The notes under the pieces were generated by a model, which had not been told where the DNA came from, ran no database searches, and saw nothing but the letters and a program-made list of their open reading frames with translations. From JAWSUT01 sp033549345 (GTDB lineage Bacteria > Bacillota > Dethiobacteria > Dethiobacterales > Dethiobacteraceae): a stretch of 14,548 bases of DNA. The stretch spans positions 1 to 14,548 of the forward strand of contig JAWSUT010000046.1 of assembly GCA_033549345.1 (NCBI GenBank), written 5' to 3'. Each line of letters opens with the position of its first letter. Position 1 is the first letter of the stretch. A program made the translations under genes and the position numbers. This document shows, one piece after another, positions 5,049-12,650 of the stretch.

Positions 5049-6377
5049 TTAGCGGATGTTGTGTGCGTCGGGAGGGAATGCTTTAAGTTCGACGGCACGC
5101 ACTTCGTTTTCCGGATAGAACCAGAAGATGATGGCGCCGATTAAGACAAAGACCGCCGCCACCGGGCCGGTTAACTGCACACCCAGTGGTTGAGCCGGTG
5201 TCCTGCCGTAAAATTGCAGGATCAGGCCGGCCACAAATGTGGAGAGGCCCATCATGATTTTCAGGATGAGGCCCTGTGTACCGAAATACATGCCTTCACG
5301 GCGCTGCCCCGAGAGGCCCGCTTCCAAATCGGTGATGGAAGCGACAATAGCATCAGGCAGCACAAACAGTGAGGACAGCGGAATCCCGGCCAGGCCCATG
5401 ACCAGGTAGGCATACAAATTGGGGTCCAGGCCAAATGCACCGACGCCAAGAAAATAAAACTGCGGCAAAATCAGGGTAAAAAGCACCATGGAGCCAACCA
5501 TGACCGCTTTGTGCCCGTATTTTTTTGCCAGAATGTTAACAAACGGAAATGTAATAAACGCCATACCAAATGCCGCCGCAAACAAAATGGCGGTATCTCC
5601 CTCAGGCCTTTCTAAAAGAACGGTAACATAGAACGGGACGCCCAGCGTAATAATGTTAAACCCGAACCAGAAGGCGGCGTTTGCGGCCAGATAAAAGCGA
5701 AACGCCCTGTTTTTCAGGGTGGTAAGCACTGCGTCAACAAGCCCCAGCGTGGCCGGCTGCGCGTCGGCGTATTCCTTTTCCCGGATAAACACCGGCAGAT
5801 ACATTAAAAGCATCCCGGCAATGGCCAGGGCCCAGATCATGCCTTTAAAGCCCAGAATGCCGATTAAGATACCTGAGCCCACCAGGCCGGCGGTGACCCC
5901 CAGCAGGGAAAAGACGGCCCGCAGTGTGGCCATGTCCACACGGTCGTTGGTTGTGCGCGCCAGCTCCGGCATCAGCGCCAGATACGGGCCCACATAGACG
6001 GTAAACAGAAAGAAATAAGCACCGGCCAAAAGCATCAGGTAGATCATGTTGGTTGTGCCGTGCGCGCCTGCCGGCGGGTGGAAAAGCGCGATAAACACCG
6101 CCGCGTACAGGACAGCGCCCACAATCAGAAACGGGGTGCGGCGGCCCAGACGGCTGCTGCTGTTGTCCGACCAGAGAGCCACCAGCGGGTCGGCAATGGC
6201 ATCGACCACCCGGCCAAACACCAGCACGGCACCGGCAACAGCCGGCATCAGCAGTGGATTTTCCCCTTCCGTGTAGTAAAACAATAACCAGGTGATTACA
6301 ATTCTGTCGATCATGGCCCAACCCATGGAAGAGGCGGCATACATCAGCTTGCCTGACCTGGTCAGTTTTTTTACCAT
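5049..6377 (-). CDS. GPH-family (MFS_2) sugar:cation symporter
   Basis: The 442-residue polytopic protein has about 12 hydrophobic segments. Diagnostic GPH features are the loop after TM2 with D59-A-I-A-D-P-L...W-S-D-N, then SRLGRRTPFL (75-84). A later motif reads LPDAIVASITDLEAGLSGQR, close to the usual ADxxDyxExxTGxRreG. The family takes up glycosides, pentosides, hexuronides or oligosaccharides with Na+ or H+. The start MVKKLTRSG at 6377 follows GGGGAGGAAGG. An in-frame ATG 45 bases earlier lies inside the upstream gene and lacks a good site. The ATG shares one base with the glycosidase stop (TAATG), so the two are translationally coupled and probably import and cleave the same sugar. No terminator with a clear U-tract follows. 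Confidence 0.88.
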   Translation of the reverse strand: MVKKLTRSGKLMYAASSMGWAMIDRIVITWLLFYYTEGENPLLMPAVAGAVLVFGRVVDAIADPLVALWSDNSSSRLGRRTPFLIVGAVLYAAVFIALFHPPAGAHGTTNMIYLMLLAGAYFFLFTVYVGPYLALMPELARTTNDRVDMATLRAVFSLLGVTAGLVGSGILIGILGFKGMIWALAIAGMLLMYLPVFIREKEYADAQPATLGLVDAVLTTLKNRAFRFYLAANAAFWFGFNIITLGVPFYVTVLLERPEGDTAILFAAAFGMAFITFPFVNILAKKYGHKAVMVGSMVLFTLILPQFYFLGVGAFGLDPNLYAYLVMGLAGIPLSSLFVLPDAIVASITDLEAGLSGQRREGMYFGTQGLILKIMMGLSTFVAGLILQFYGRTPAQPLGVQLTGPVAAVFVLIGAIIFWFYPENEVRAVELKAFPPDAHNIR

Positions 6378-8224
6378 TATCCTTCCTCCCCGCTCTTTGA
6401 TTCTGTACCGAAAGCACGCCACAGAGCATAACCGATAAACCCGGCGGCGGAGGCAAACGCGTGGCCTGTGGAAGCGCGTCCTGTCTGCGGATCCACCGTC
6501 TCACAGCAAAAGCCGCTGTCAAGAACCGCCCTGGTAAAGAGATTGGCTCCTGTCACATCCTGACCCAAGAGGTCGCTGGCCGCGGCCAGGGGCCAGGGAT
6601 TGGCCGCATGCCTTGAGGCCGCCCCTCTGATTCTGCCGCCGCCGTGATAATAGAGGTTATGCTCCGAGTATATCCAGCGGATAGTATTCTCCCAGGCCGG
6701 GTCATCCTTTGCGCAGAAGCCGTAATGGGGCAAAAGCTGCAGGCTCCCCGGCGGGTTGTCATAGAGCTGGAAGCCTCCCCTGCCATCCACGGCCCAGGCA
6801 AACATCGGCCCAAAGGGGCCCGGTACCACGCCGTGACGGTAAATATCATCCTTTAAATCGGCCGCCAGGGTTTCCATGTCGGCAGAAAACTGCCAGCCCG
6901 TCTCCTGCAGTCGGGCCAAGAAATCAATGGCTCTCTGTGCCAGCGCATTGTCATAGACAAGATAGGGGTACATCACAGGGTCGTCTGAGGGGTCCAGGAA
7001 TGTGGACAGCAGCCCGGTCTCTTCATCGCGCACGGCCAGAAGCTTATCTGCTATAGCGGGAATGCCCCGCATCAGCGCAGCTTCTGCCAGCACCGACTGA
7101 TCGCCTGTTGCTTCAATATAGCTCTTCAGCGCCAGAATGTAGGACGCCAACTGGTCCAGTTCAAAGCCGGGATACAGCAGCACCCCGTTGATGTAGTGGG
7201 CGTGTTCTCCGGCCCGCTCCAGGTGCCTGTCGAATACAGCCAAAAGAACCTGCCTGGCCGCCGCCGGCTCCACCAAGAGCAGTCCGGGAAAACTCCACAG
7301 CAGTGTATCTCTGCTCCAGAATGCCGCGCTGACATAGTAGCGCGGGCTGCGTGAGGTAACCGGTACCCAGTCATCGGTGTCAAGGGTCCTACCCAGTGCA
7401 AAGAAGTAATTAAAAAAGAGGTTTCTGTTGGCCACGGCCTGAAACTCTGTGAGCGTTTGCCGGCGTTTTTGCAGCCAGCCCTCCGTTTGCAAAAGGAGCG
7501 CTTCCCAGCCGTGCCGCCGCAGGTCCACAACGGTCGTTCCGGCACCGCTTCCTTCAATATTGACCGTCAGATACAGCGGCAGCACCAACTCGTCTCCCGG
7601 TGCCAGGGCGGCCACTTTGGCCGCATCGGCTCTGGTGGCGCCTGCCTCTGCCGGGCGCAGCCACCAGGGCTCATCCAGATCCAGCCCCAGAGCCAGCGTG
7701 GCCAGAGGCAAGCCTCCCCCGGCCTCCACCAGCAGTGTCTTTGTCCAGCGGTCAGACCGGCAGTGCAATCCGCCTGCCACATCGCGGCCGCGGAAAATAT
7801 GATGAGCCAGCCCCGCTGCATTCAGGGCAAAACCGGCTTCTGTGAGCACGGTTTTACTGCCGTTATTTTTAATCCGCAAAAGATAAACTGCACCCCTGTG
7901 ACCCGGCGGGGCAAAAATCCGGCCCCGGACAACAAGGCCTGCGGCCCGGGCGGTAAATGCAGGCAGCCAGTCATCTTTGTAGGTCCAGGCCATTCTCAGT
8001 CTGACAGGGCTCCCGTCCACTTTAATATACGGCTGAATCAGCGGATACTCCTCATCCCCGGCAAATTCCAACAGCCCCAGGCTCCCCATATGTAAAACAG
8101 TTATATTCTGCACGCCACCGCTTTTGGGGTGAATCTCGGGAAAGGACATATATTCATTGCCGTGTGCCAGTATGGTTTTATAGACAGCCGTCTCCTGCGG
8201 TACGGTTAAAATATCACGGGGCAT
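6377..8224 (-). CDS. Cytosolic (alpha/alpha)6-type glycoside hydrolase
   Basis: The 615-residue protein has no signal peptide. Residues 1 to about 240 look like a beta-rich N-terminal domain. Residues 255-610 have the helix-pair pattern of (alpha/alpha)6-barrel glycosidases. Motifs include AFWSRDTLLWSFPG (301-314), reminiscent of the W-x-R-D-S of GH63/GH125-like enzymes. GFELDQLASYILAL (353-366) has an acidic pair (E355, D357). CCETVDPQTGRASTGHAFAS (573-592) has E575 in the position where GH63-like enzymes carry E-N-Y-x-P-x-T-G before an F-x-S/W block. An inverting glucosidase, mannosidase or debranching-type role is plausible, but family and substrate are uncertain. The ATG at 8224 follows GCAGGAGGG. 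It is coupled to the downstream symporter gene, which fits uptake followed by intracellular hydrolysis. Confidence 0.8.
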   Translation of the reverse strand: MPRDILTVPQETAVYKTILAHGNEYMSFPEIHPKSGGVQNITVLHMGSLGLLEFAGDEEYPLIQPYIKVDGSPVRLRMAWTYKDDWLPAFTARAAGLVVRGRIFAPPGHRGAVYLLRIKNNGSKTVLTEAGFALNAAGLAHHIFRGRDVAGGLHCRSDRWTKTLLVEAGGGLPLATLALGLDLDEPWWLRPAEAGATRADAAKVAALAPGDELVLPLYLTVNIEGSGAGTTVVDLRRHGWEALLLQTEGWLQKRRQTLTEFQAVANRNLFFNYFFALGRTLDTDDWVPVTSRSPRYYVSAAFWSRDTLLWSFPGLLLVEPAAARQVLLAVFDRHLERAGEHAHYINGVLLYPGFELDQLASYILALKSYIEATGDQSVLAEAALMRGIPAIADKLLAVRDEETGLLSTFLDPSDDPVMYPYLVYDNALAQRAIDFLARLQETGWQFSADMETLAADLKDDIYRHGVVPGPFGPMFAWAVDGRGGFQLYDNPPGSLQLLPHYGFCAKDDPAWENTIRWIYSEHNLYYHGGGRIRGAASRHAANPWPLAAASDLLGQDVTGANLFTRAVLDSGFCCETVDPQTGRASTGHAFASAAGFIGYALWRAFGTESKSGEEG

Positions 8225-8267
8225 CTTTTGTCCCTCCTGCTATCAACACTATTCTTACTGCAAAAAG

Positions 8268-8296
8268 ATTAGACACACAGCCCGCAATCCCTGCAA
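8268..8296 (-). promoter_or_regulatory. Possible sigma-A promoter of the glycosidase/symporter operon
   Basis: On the minus strand TTGCAG (8296-8291) is separated by exactly 17 bases from TCTAAT (8273-8268), a 5/6 match to the -10 consensus. The -35 matches at only three of six positions, so an activator may be needed. The start codon of the glycosidase lies 44 bases downstream of the -10. No repressor-type palindrome is obvious. Confidence 0.4.
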
Positions 8297-8330
8297 TAAT
8301 GAACTATGCAATCAATGAATATTCGCAGCC

Positions 8331-8370
8331 GAAAAAAACAGGAGCTCCCGCTTCTAACCGGGAGCTCTTG
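8331..8370 (-). terminator. Intrinsic terminator of the sigma/propeller operon
   Basis: A 9-bp stem, GAGCTCCCG (8342-8350) with CGGGAGCTC (8359-8367), is followed on the minus strand by CTGTTTTTTTC (8340-8330). It lies about 40 bases after the stop of the propeller gene and insulates it from the glycosidase promoter. Confidence 0.85.
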
Positions 8371-8406
8371 CCCTTGCTGTGTATTTTTCACCTGTACAGA
8401 CCGCTG

Positions 8407-10359
8407 CTATTTCAGCGAAAGGGCTCCCACCTCCGGCAGGCCCGGTACCAGTCTGTTTGCTTTAATTGTTTCATTGGACACCGAATAGAATAAATTGTTG
8501 ATTATCAGCGAGCGCCTGATCATATAGTCAAAGTCATACGGGTTATAATCCAGGTGCGACACTCTGCCTATAGGTGAAAAGCCATTCTCTTTGGTGACAT
8601 GGTAGGCGGCCGCGCCCTGGAACTCCTTCCTGCCGTTCTCATAGGCGGTGACGGGCAGGGCCAGAACACCGTTGTAAAATAATACGGCTTTATGGTTATC
8701 CAGCGCCTCAGAGTGGCTGCCCTGCTCCCCGATAATTTCCACGTGCAGCTCTCTGGGGTTTGCCACATCGGCCACATCAAATATGGCCAGTTTGATGCCT
8801 CCGACACGGACGGTGGGGCGGCCGTTTTGCACAACAATATCCGTGTCATGGCCGATGCCCAGCAGAGTGGTGTCATCCAGCGGATGCAGGTAACTGCTGA
8901 ATCCCGGGATCTTCAGCTCGCCCAGTACCCTGGGGTTTGCCGGGTCTTTAAGGTCAATCACAAAGAGCGGGTCAATCATCTCAAAGGTGACCAGATACCC
9001 TTTGTCGCCCATAAACCGTGCGGAATAAATCCGCTCTCCCGGCGCCAGCCCTTCCAGCCGGCCGGCAACATTCATTTCCCCATCAAGGATATACACGTTA
9101 TTTGTTGTTTCTTTATCCCGCGATGTGGTGGCAATGCGCAAGGTTCCGTTGTGTTCATCCATGGAAAACTGGTTCAGAATGGTGCCGGGTACTTCCCCCA
9201 TGCCCTGGTAGGCAATGTCTGTGCCGGCAATACCGAATTTATGCACCAGAGTTTTCTCCGCTGTCCCGCCCCGGGTAGCGGTTGAACTGTCCCAGTGCGC
9301 CAGAGCGATATAAAGGTTCTCCTTTGACATATAAATTTCCCGGCCTGATCCGAGATAGACATCAACTTCTACGTCCTGCCGCCCGTCGGACACATCCAGC
9401 GCCAGCACCGTGAGATAGGCATCATGCCTGATTCCGGGAAAATAACGAATGGACTCAAGGCCAATTAGTTTTTTGGAGACCCTCTCGGCAGAATCACGGT
9501 AAGAGATACCCGGCTCATCCAGGGTATCTTCCGTCAGCCATTTCTGCGCCACCAGATAGACAACGGAGCCGGCCTTCCGTGTGGAGAGAACCTCCCCTTC
9601 CACTTCCACCTCCCGGATTTGGACCGGCGCTTGTTTGCGGGATATGTCATAGACGAATACAACACTGTCACCTGACTCCCAGCGATGGGTATCTGTCTTT
9701 CGTTTCCCGGCAATGACGGTAACCAGGTCCCCGTCAAGGTAAAGATCCTGCGGGTCATACGTTTCGGCAAACGGAGTCCGGCTGACAACCTGCATCTGCT
9801 CTGCGGGATCAATCCGGCTGATAACCAGCTCCCGGTTTCTGACCTGGTAGAGGTATGTCCCGTCTGTCTTGACAATATCGGCCTCATCTACACCCCGGAC
9901 CTGGGTGTTTGTCTCGGAGTAACCGGAATCCTGATCAGCAAGCTGGCTTTCCACCCGCCACGAACCAATACGCTCGTGCTCTGCTGCGGACTTCATGCCG
10001 CGGTACACACGCCGGGCATCTACCAGTTCCTGCAGCTTTTCTTGTGTACCCACAACGGGCAGGGCCTCCCGGCCGGTGTCTGCCGGCGGCTCACCGGGTA
10101 TCACGGCCGGCGGGTTGTGATCGTCTAGGGGACCCGGTCCGGGCGCACCGGCATACTGGTATACCCCAAGTGACAGCACAAGCGTCAGGGCAGCGGCGCC
10201 CAAAGCAATGGCAGGCCGAAAGCGGCGGTACCACGGCTGCGGCCGCAGTCTGCGCCGCACTTTTTGATAAAGAACCTGCGGGGAACCATCCCAGCGCGAA
10301 GCATTATTTAAAGCAGCTTCCAGCGTTTTTTCCAAATCCCGGTCAGCGGGTGTATTCAT
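8407..10359 (-). CDS. Membrane-anchored Beta_propel (PF09826-like) protein, likely anti-sigma/sensor
   Basis: The 650-residue protein has a charged cytosolic N-terminus (1-46), one transmembrane segment (about 47-69), a Pro/Gly linker (70-98) and a large extracytoplasmic C-terminal region. The signature TNTQVRGVDEADIVKTDGTY (150-169) is characteristic of the secreted beta-propeller family PF09826/COG4880. Further propeller blades carry motifs such as VTFEMIDPLFVIDLKDPANP and HPLDDTTLLGIGHD. It overlaps the end of an ECF sigma gene by 17 bases and starts at ATG 10359 after AAAGGAGG. The gene order and topology are those of a transmembrane anti-sigma factor. The N-terminus has no H-x3-C-x2-C zinc motif, so it is not a standard ZAS type. 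Sigma binding is inferred, not seen. Confidence 0.85.
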   Translation of the reverse strand: MNTPADRDLEKTLEAALNNASRWDGSPQVLYQKVRRRLRPQPWYRRFRPAIALGAAALTLVLSLGVYQYAGAPGPGPLDDHNPPAVIPGEPPADTGREALPVVGTQEKLQELVDARRVYRGMKSAAEHERIGSWRVESQLADQDSGYSETNTQVRGVDEADIVKTDGTYLYQVRNRELVISRIDPAEQMQVVSRTPFAETYDPQDLYLDGDLVTVIAGKRKTDTHRWESGDSVVFVYDISRKQAPVQIREVEVEGEVLSTRKAGSVVYLVAQKWLTEDTLDEPGISYRDSAERVSKKLIGLESIRYFPGIRHDAYLTVLALDVSDGRQDVEVDVYLGSGREIYMSKENLYIALAHWDSSTATRGGTAEKTLVHKFGIAGTDIAYQGMGEVPGTILNQFSMDEHNGTLRIATTSRDKETTNNVYILDGEMNVAGRLEGLAPGERIYSARFMGDKGYLVTFEMIDPLFVIDLKDPANPRVLGELKIPGFSSYLHPLDDTTLLGIGHDTDIVVQNGRPTVRVGGIKLAIFDVADVANPRELHVEIIGEQGSHSEALDNHKAVLFYNGVLALPVTAYENGRKEFQGAAAYHVTKENGFSPIGRVSHLDYNPYDFDYMIRRSLIINNLFYSVSNETIKANRLVPGLPEVGALSLK

Positions 10360-10900
10360 CAGTCAAACCTCCTTTAAGGTCGGCAAGAGAGCGCTTTAAG
10401 CGGCCCCGTGCCGTATGAAGGCGTGATTTAACAGTGGAGATGGGCAGTCTGAGAACAGCGGCGGTTTCGGCCTCGGTATAGCCGCTTATGTATTTTAGCA
10501 GCACCGGCAGGCGGTGTTTCTCATCGAGGCTGTTTATGGCCTGCAGAACCTGTGCGTCCCGCTCACGGTCAAGGACTTCGTCTTCTGTGGAGCAGCCGGC
10601 TTCTGCTGTTTCCGCCAGTGTGAGCGGCAGGAACCGCTTGGTACGCCTGTTTTTATTCTTGGCCTGATTGACCACAATCCGGGTAAACCACGGTGCAAAA
10701 GATGCATCGTCCCGGAAGGTTCTCAGGGCGCGGAAGGCATTTACAAATGCGTCCTGCACCGCATCTTCCGCCAGCCCCCAGTCGCCGCAGATCAGGTAGG
10801 CCAGGCGCACAGAACGTGCGACATGCCGGTGAAACAAAGCCTCCATGGCGGCTTCATCTCCCCCTCGTGCCTGCACAATTAAACGCTGCTCTTCTGTCAC
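10343..10900 (-). CDS. ECF-type RNA polymerase sigma factor
   Basis: The 185-residue protein has the two-domain ECF layout. Region sigma2 (about 20-88) contains G-L-A-E-D-A-V-Q-D-A-F-V-N-A-F-R and F-x-P-W-F-T-R-I-V-V-N. Region sigma4 (about 120-172) contains LPVLLKYISGYTEAETAAVL and a helix-turn-helix PISTVKSRLHTARGRLKR. The length is usual for the family. The GTG start at 10900 follows a GGAGG site 7 bases upstream. Its 3' end overlaps the propeller gene by 17 bases, so translation is coupled and the pair is probably a sigma/anti-sigma unit responding to an envelope signal. No convincing autoregulatory ECF promoter was found upstream. No other target promoter can be named. Confidence 0.93.
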   Translation of the reverse strand: MTEEQRLIVQARGGDEAAMEALFHRHVARSVRLAYLICGDWGLAEDAVQDAFVNAFRALRTFRDDASFAPWFTRIVVNQAKNKNRRTKRFLPLTLAETAEAGCSTEDEVLDRERDAQVLQAINSLDEKHRLPVLLKYISGYTEAETAAVLRLPISTVKSRLHTARGRLKRSLADLKGGLTDEYTR

Positions 10901-11044
10901 CCTGCCACCTCCTCTGTAAGATATACACCGGTATAAAAGAAAAAGTTGATAATTATTTCGTGAAAATTTTGCTTATACCTTTCCACCCTGTCCCGATACC
11001 CGGGCATGATTCCGCCTCGAAATATTACCATCCTATATTTTCTC

Positions 11045-11073
11045 TTGACAGTTGCCCCTCTCTCCTTCATAAT
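11045..11073 (+). promoter_or_regulatory. Strong sigma-A promoter of the RND transporter operon
   Basis: A perfect -35 TTGACA (11045-11050) is followed after exactly 17 bases by CATAAT (11068-11073), a 5/6 match. The expected start site is near 11080, inside the palindrome described next. This is the best promoter in the window, and its strength fits a gene that must be actively repressed. Confidence 0.8.
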
Positions 11074-11092
11074 GTTAGTAATCACTAACATT
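11071..11092. promoter_or_regulatory. TetR-like palindromic operator overlapping the -10
   Basis: A perfect 9-bp inverted repeat, AATGTTAGT (11071-11079) and ACTAACATT (11084-11092), has a 4-bp spacer (AATC). It overlaps the last bases of the -10 and covers the predicted transcription start. TTAGT-N4-ACTAA half-sites are typical of TetR/AcrR-family repressors controlling efflux pumps. The cognate regulator is not in the window. The low GC content and absence of a following U-run argue against a terminator. Confidence 0.75.
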
Positions 11093-11111
11093 TCAACAGG
11101 AGGCTGACAAC

Positions 11112-12650
11112 GTGCAAAACTTTTTTTTGTTTTTGGGCGAAAAAGTTAAAAAGCGGCCTGTCTTCGCGGTGTTCATCGCCATTCTCACCACCCTTGTGCT
11201 GGTGGCGGGCGTAACACGAATCCGGATGGCCACAGGGAATGAAACATTTATTAAGCCAAGTACGGACATTTATCAGAACAACCTCCACCTGGAGGAGATG
11301 TTCGGCGGCGAAAATATTGTCATCCGCTTCAGAGCCGAAGATATTGATGATTTACTGACAACAGAAAATATGGATACGCTGGACCGGCTTGAGCGCTCCC
11401 TGCTTGAGAGTGACCACGTTTATTCAGTCATCGGGCCGGCCACAACACTGCGGCACATGACGGAAAAACAATCCGCAGCACTCCGGGAGAATGTGGCGGA
11501 AATCCGTGACGGTCTGCAGGAGATGAGCGAAAAACTCGCGGAGATCTCTGTCAATATTACTAAGATGGCCGACAATGCGCCCGGCGTGGACCTGTCGCAG
11601 ACCACCGGGCTGTTTAGGCAGTCATCGGATGCCATCAATAAACTTGTCTCCGGCCAAAACCAGCTGGAAGAAGGAATTGACAAACTGAGCAGCGGCTACA
11701 GCGAATTTGGCACCATGATCACCCATGTGGGGCAAAACGTCGGTCAGATCAGCGGCGGCCTGGAAGCAGAACTGCAGGGACTGGATATACCCGCAGAGGA
11801 AAAACAAAAGCTTCTGCAGCAAACTGCCGGTTTAAAGCAAAGCGCGGCGGCACTGGATCAGGCCGGCAGCACAATGCTCAAAATCAGCAGTGAAGCACAG
11901 ATGCTAAAACAGGTCCCCCGGCAGACTGCAGAGGGACTCACCACTATGGAAAAACAGTTAGCTGCACAGTCGGGAAAACTCCAGACCATGCAAAACGGCC
12001 TGCCGGACTTTGGTGATCTTGCCAATCTGGGTGAAGGGCTGGGCACCTTCTCGGAAAAACTGCACACCATTTCAGAAGGGCTCGATACACTGCTTTCTCA
12101 CAGCAACATCATGGTTGCTGGCATACCGACAGACCAGGATACACTGGAAATGCTGCTCTATGATGACGGAGAGCTGCGGCCGATGTTTGCCCAGATGGTT
12201 GTGGACGACCAAAATGCGGTGATGATGGTTCGCTTAACCGGGAATGTCTCCGACAGCCAGGTTGAAGAGGTAGTTGACCTAATCAACGACTACGCACAGA
12301 AAAACCCGCTGCAAAATACGGAAACAATTGTTACCGGCAAACCGGTTTTGGACATTGCACTGCGCACCGAGATGAGAAGCAGTATGCAGAAAATGGTCCT
12401 CAGTGCCCTGATCCTGATGGTGGTTATTGTCTCTGTTGTCTTCAAAGTCCGCTGGCGCCTCTTCCCCCTGGTTGTCAACTTTGCGGCTGTTGTGGCCACA
12501 ATGGGCCTGATGGGCCATCTGGGTATTCCCATGACCATGGTCTCCATGGCATCTTTCCCCATTCTGATTGGCCTGGGTATCGATTATTCCATTCAGTTTC
12601 ACAGCCGTTATGAAGAAGAATTTATAGCTGAGGAGGCGGCACGCTTATGA
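11112..12650 (+). CDS. RND/MMPL (HAE3-like) exporter, N-terminal part (TM1-TM4)
   Basis: The 512-residue product starts at GTG 11112, 8 bases after AGGAGG (11098-11103). TM1 is at about 17-37. A long extracytoplasmic region (40-425) follows. It begins with GNETFIKPSTDIYQNN, typical of RND porter domains, and contains a helical, heptad-like segment (about 110-340) rich in Leu, Gln and Ser. TM2 (428-446), TM3 (452-470) and TM4 (475-496, IGLGIDYSIQFHSRYEEEF) follow. The ORF then stops at residue 512 in the cytosolic TM4-TM5 loop. Homologs are normally single chains of 700-1000 residues. Here the remainder lies in the next ORF, overlapping by ATGA. Likely substrates are hydrophobic or amphiphilic compounds or lipids. 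The promoter and operator upstream imply repressor control. Confidence 0.88.
   Translation: MQNFFLFLGEKVKKRPVFAVFIAILTTLVLVAGVTRIRMATGNETFIKPSTDIYQNNLHLEEMFGGENIVIRFRAEDIDDLLTTENMDTLDRLERSLLESDHVYSVIGPATTLRHMTEKQSAALRENVAEIRDGLQEMSEKLAEISVNITKMADNAPGVDLSQTTGLFRQSSDAINKLVSGQNQLEEGIDKLSSGYSEFGTMITHVGQNVGQISGGLEAELQGLDIPAEEKQKLLQQTAGLKQSAAALDQAGSTMLKISSEAQMLKQVPRQTAEGLTTMEKQLAAQSGKLQTMQNGLPDFGDLANLGEGLGTFSEKLHTISEGLDTLLSHSNIMVAGIPTDQDTLEMLLYDDGELRPMFAQMVVDDQNAVMMVRLTGNVSDSQVEEVVDLINDYAQKNPLQNTETIVTGKPVLDIALRTEMRSSMQKMVLSALILMVVIVSVVFKVRWRLFPLVVNFAAVVATMGLMGHLGIPMTMVSMASFPILIGLGIDYSIQFHSRYEEEFIAEEAARL

Noticed and set aside
6378..6422. Longer start of the symporter (MACFRYRIKERGGRI)
   Set aside because: It lies inside the glycosidase gene, whereas GGGGAGGAAGG directly precedes MVKKLTRSG.
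5845..6522. 225-codon minus-strand ORF bridging the symporter and glycosidase
   Set aside because: Frame shadow of two well-supported genes; low-complexity Arg/Gly/Ala composition.
7457..8095. 212-codon plus-strand ORF
   Set aside because: Antisense to the glycosidase, Gln/Pro/Arg-rich shadow, no ribosome binding site or domain.
10897..11091. Minus-strand 64-codon ORF whose stop overlaps the sigma factor GTG (GTGA)
   Set aside because: The overlap looked like coupling, but the ORF begins inside the palindromic operator, has no site before its first ATG, has an unconvincing composition and no recognisable domain. Chance is likelier.
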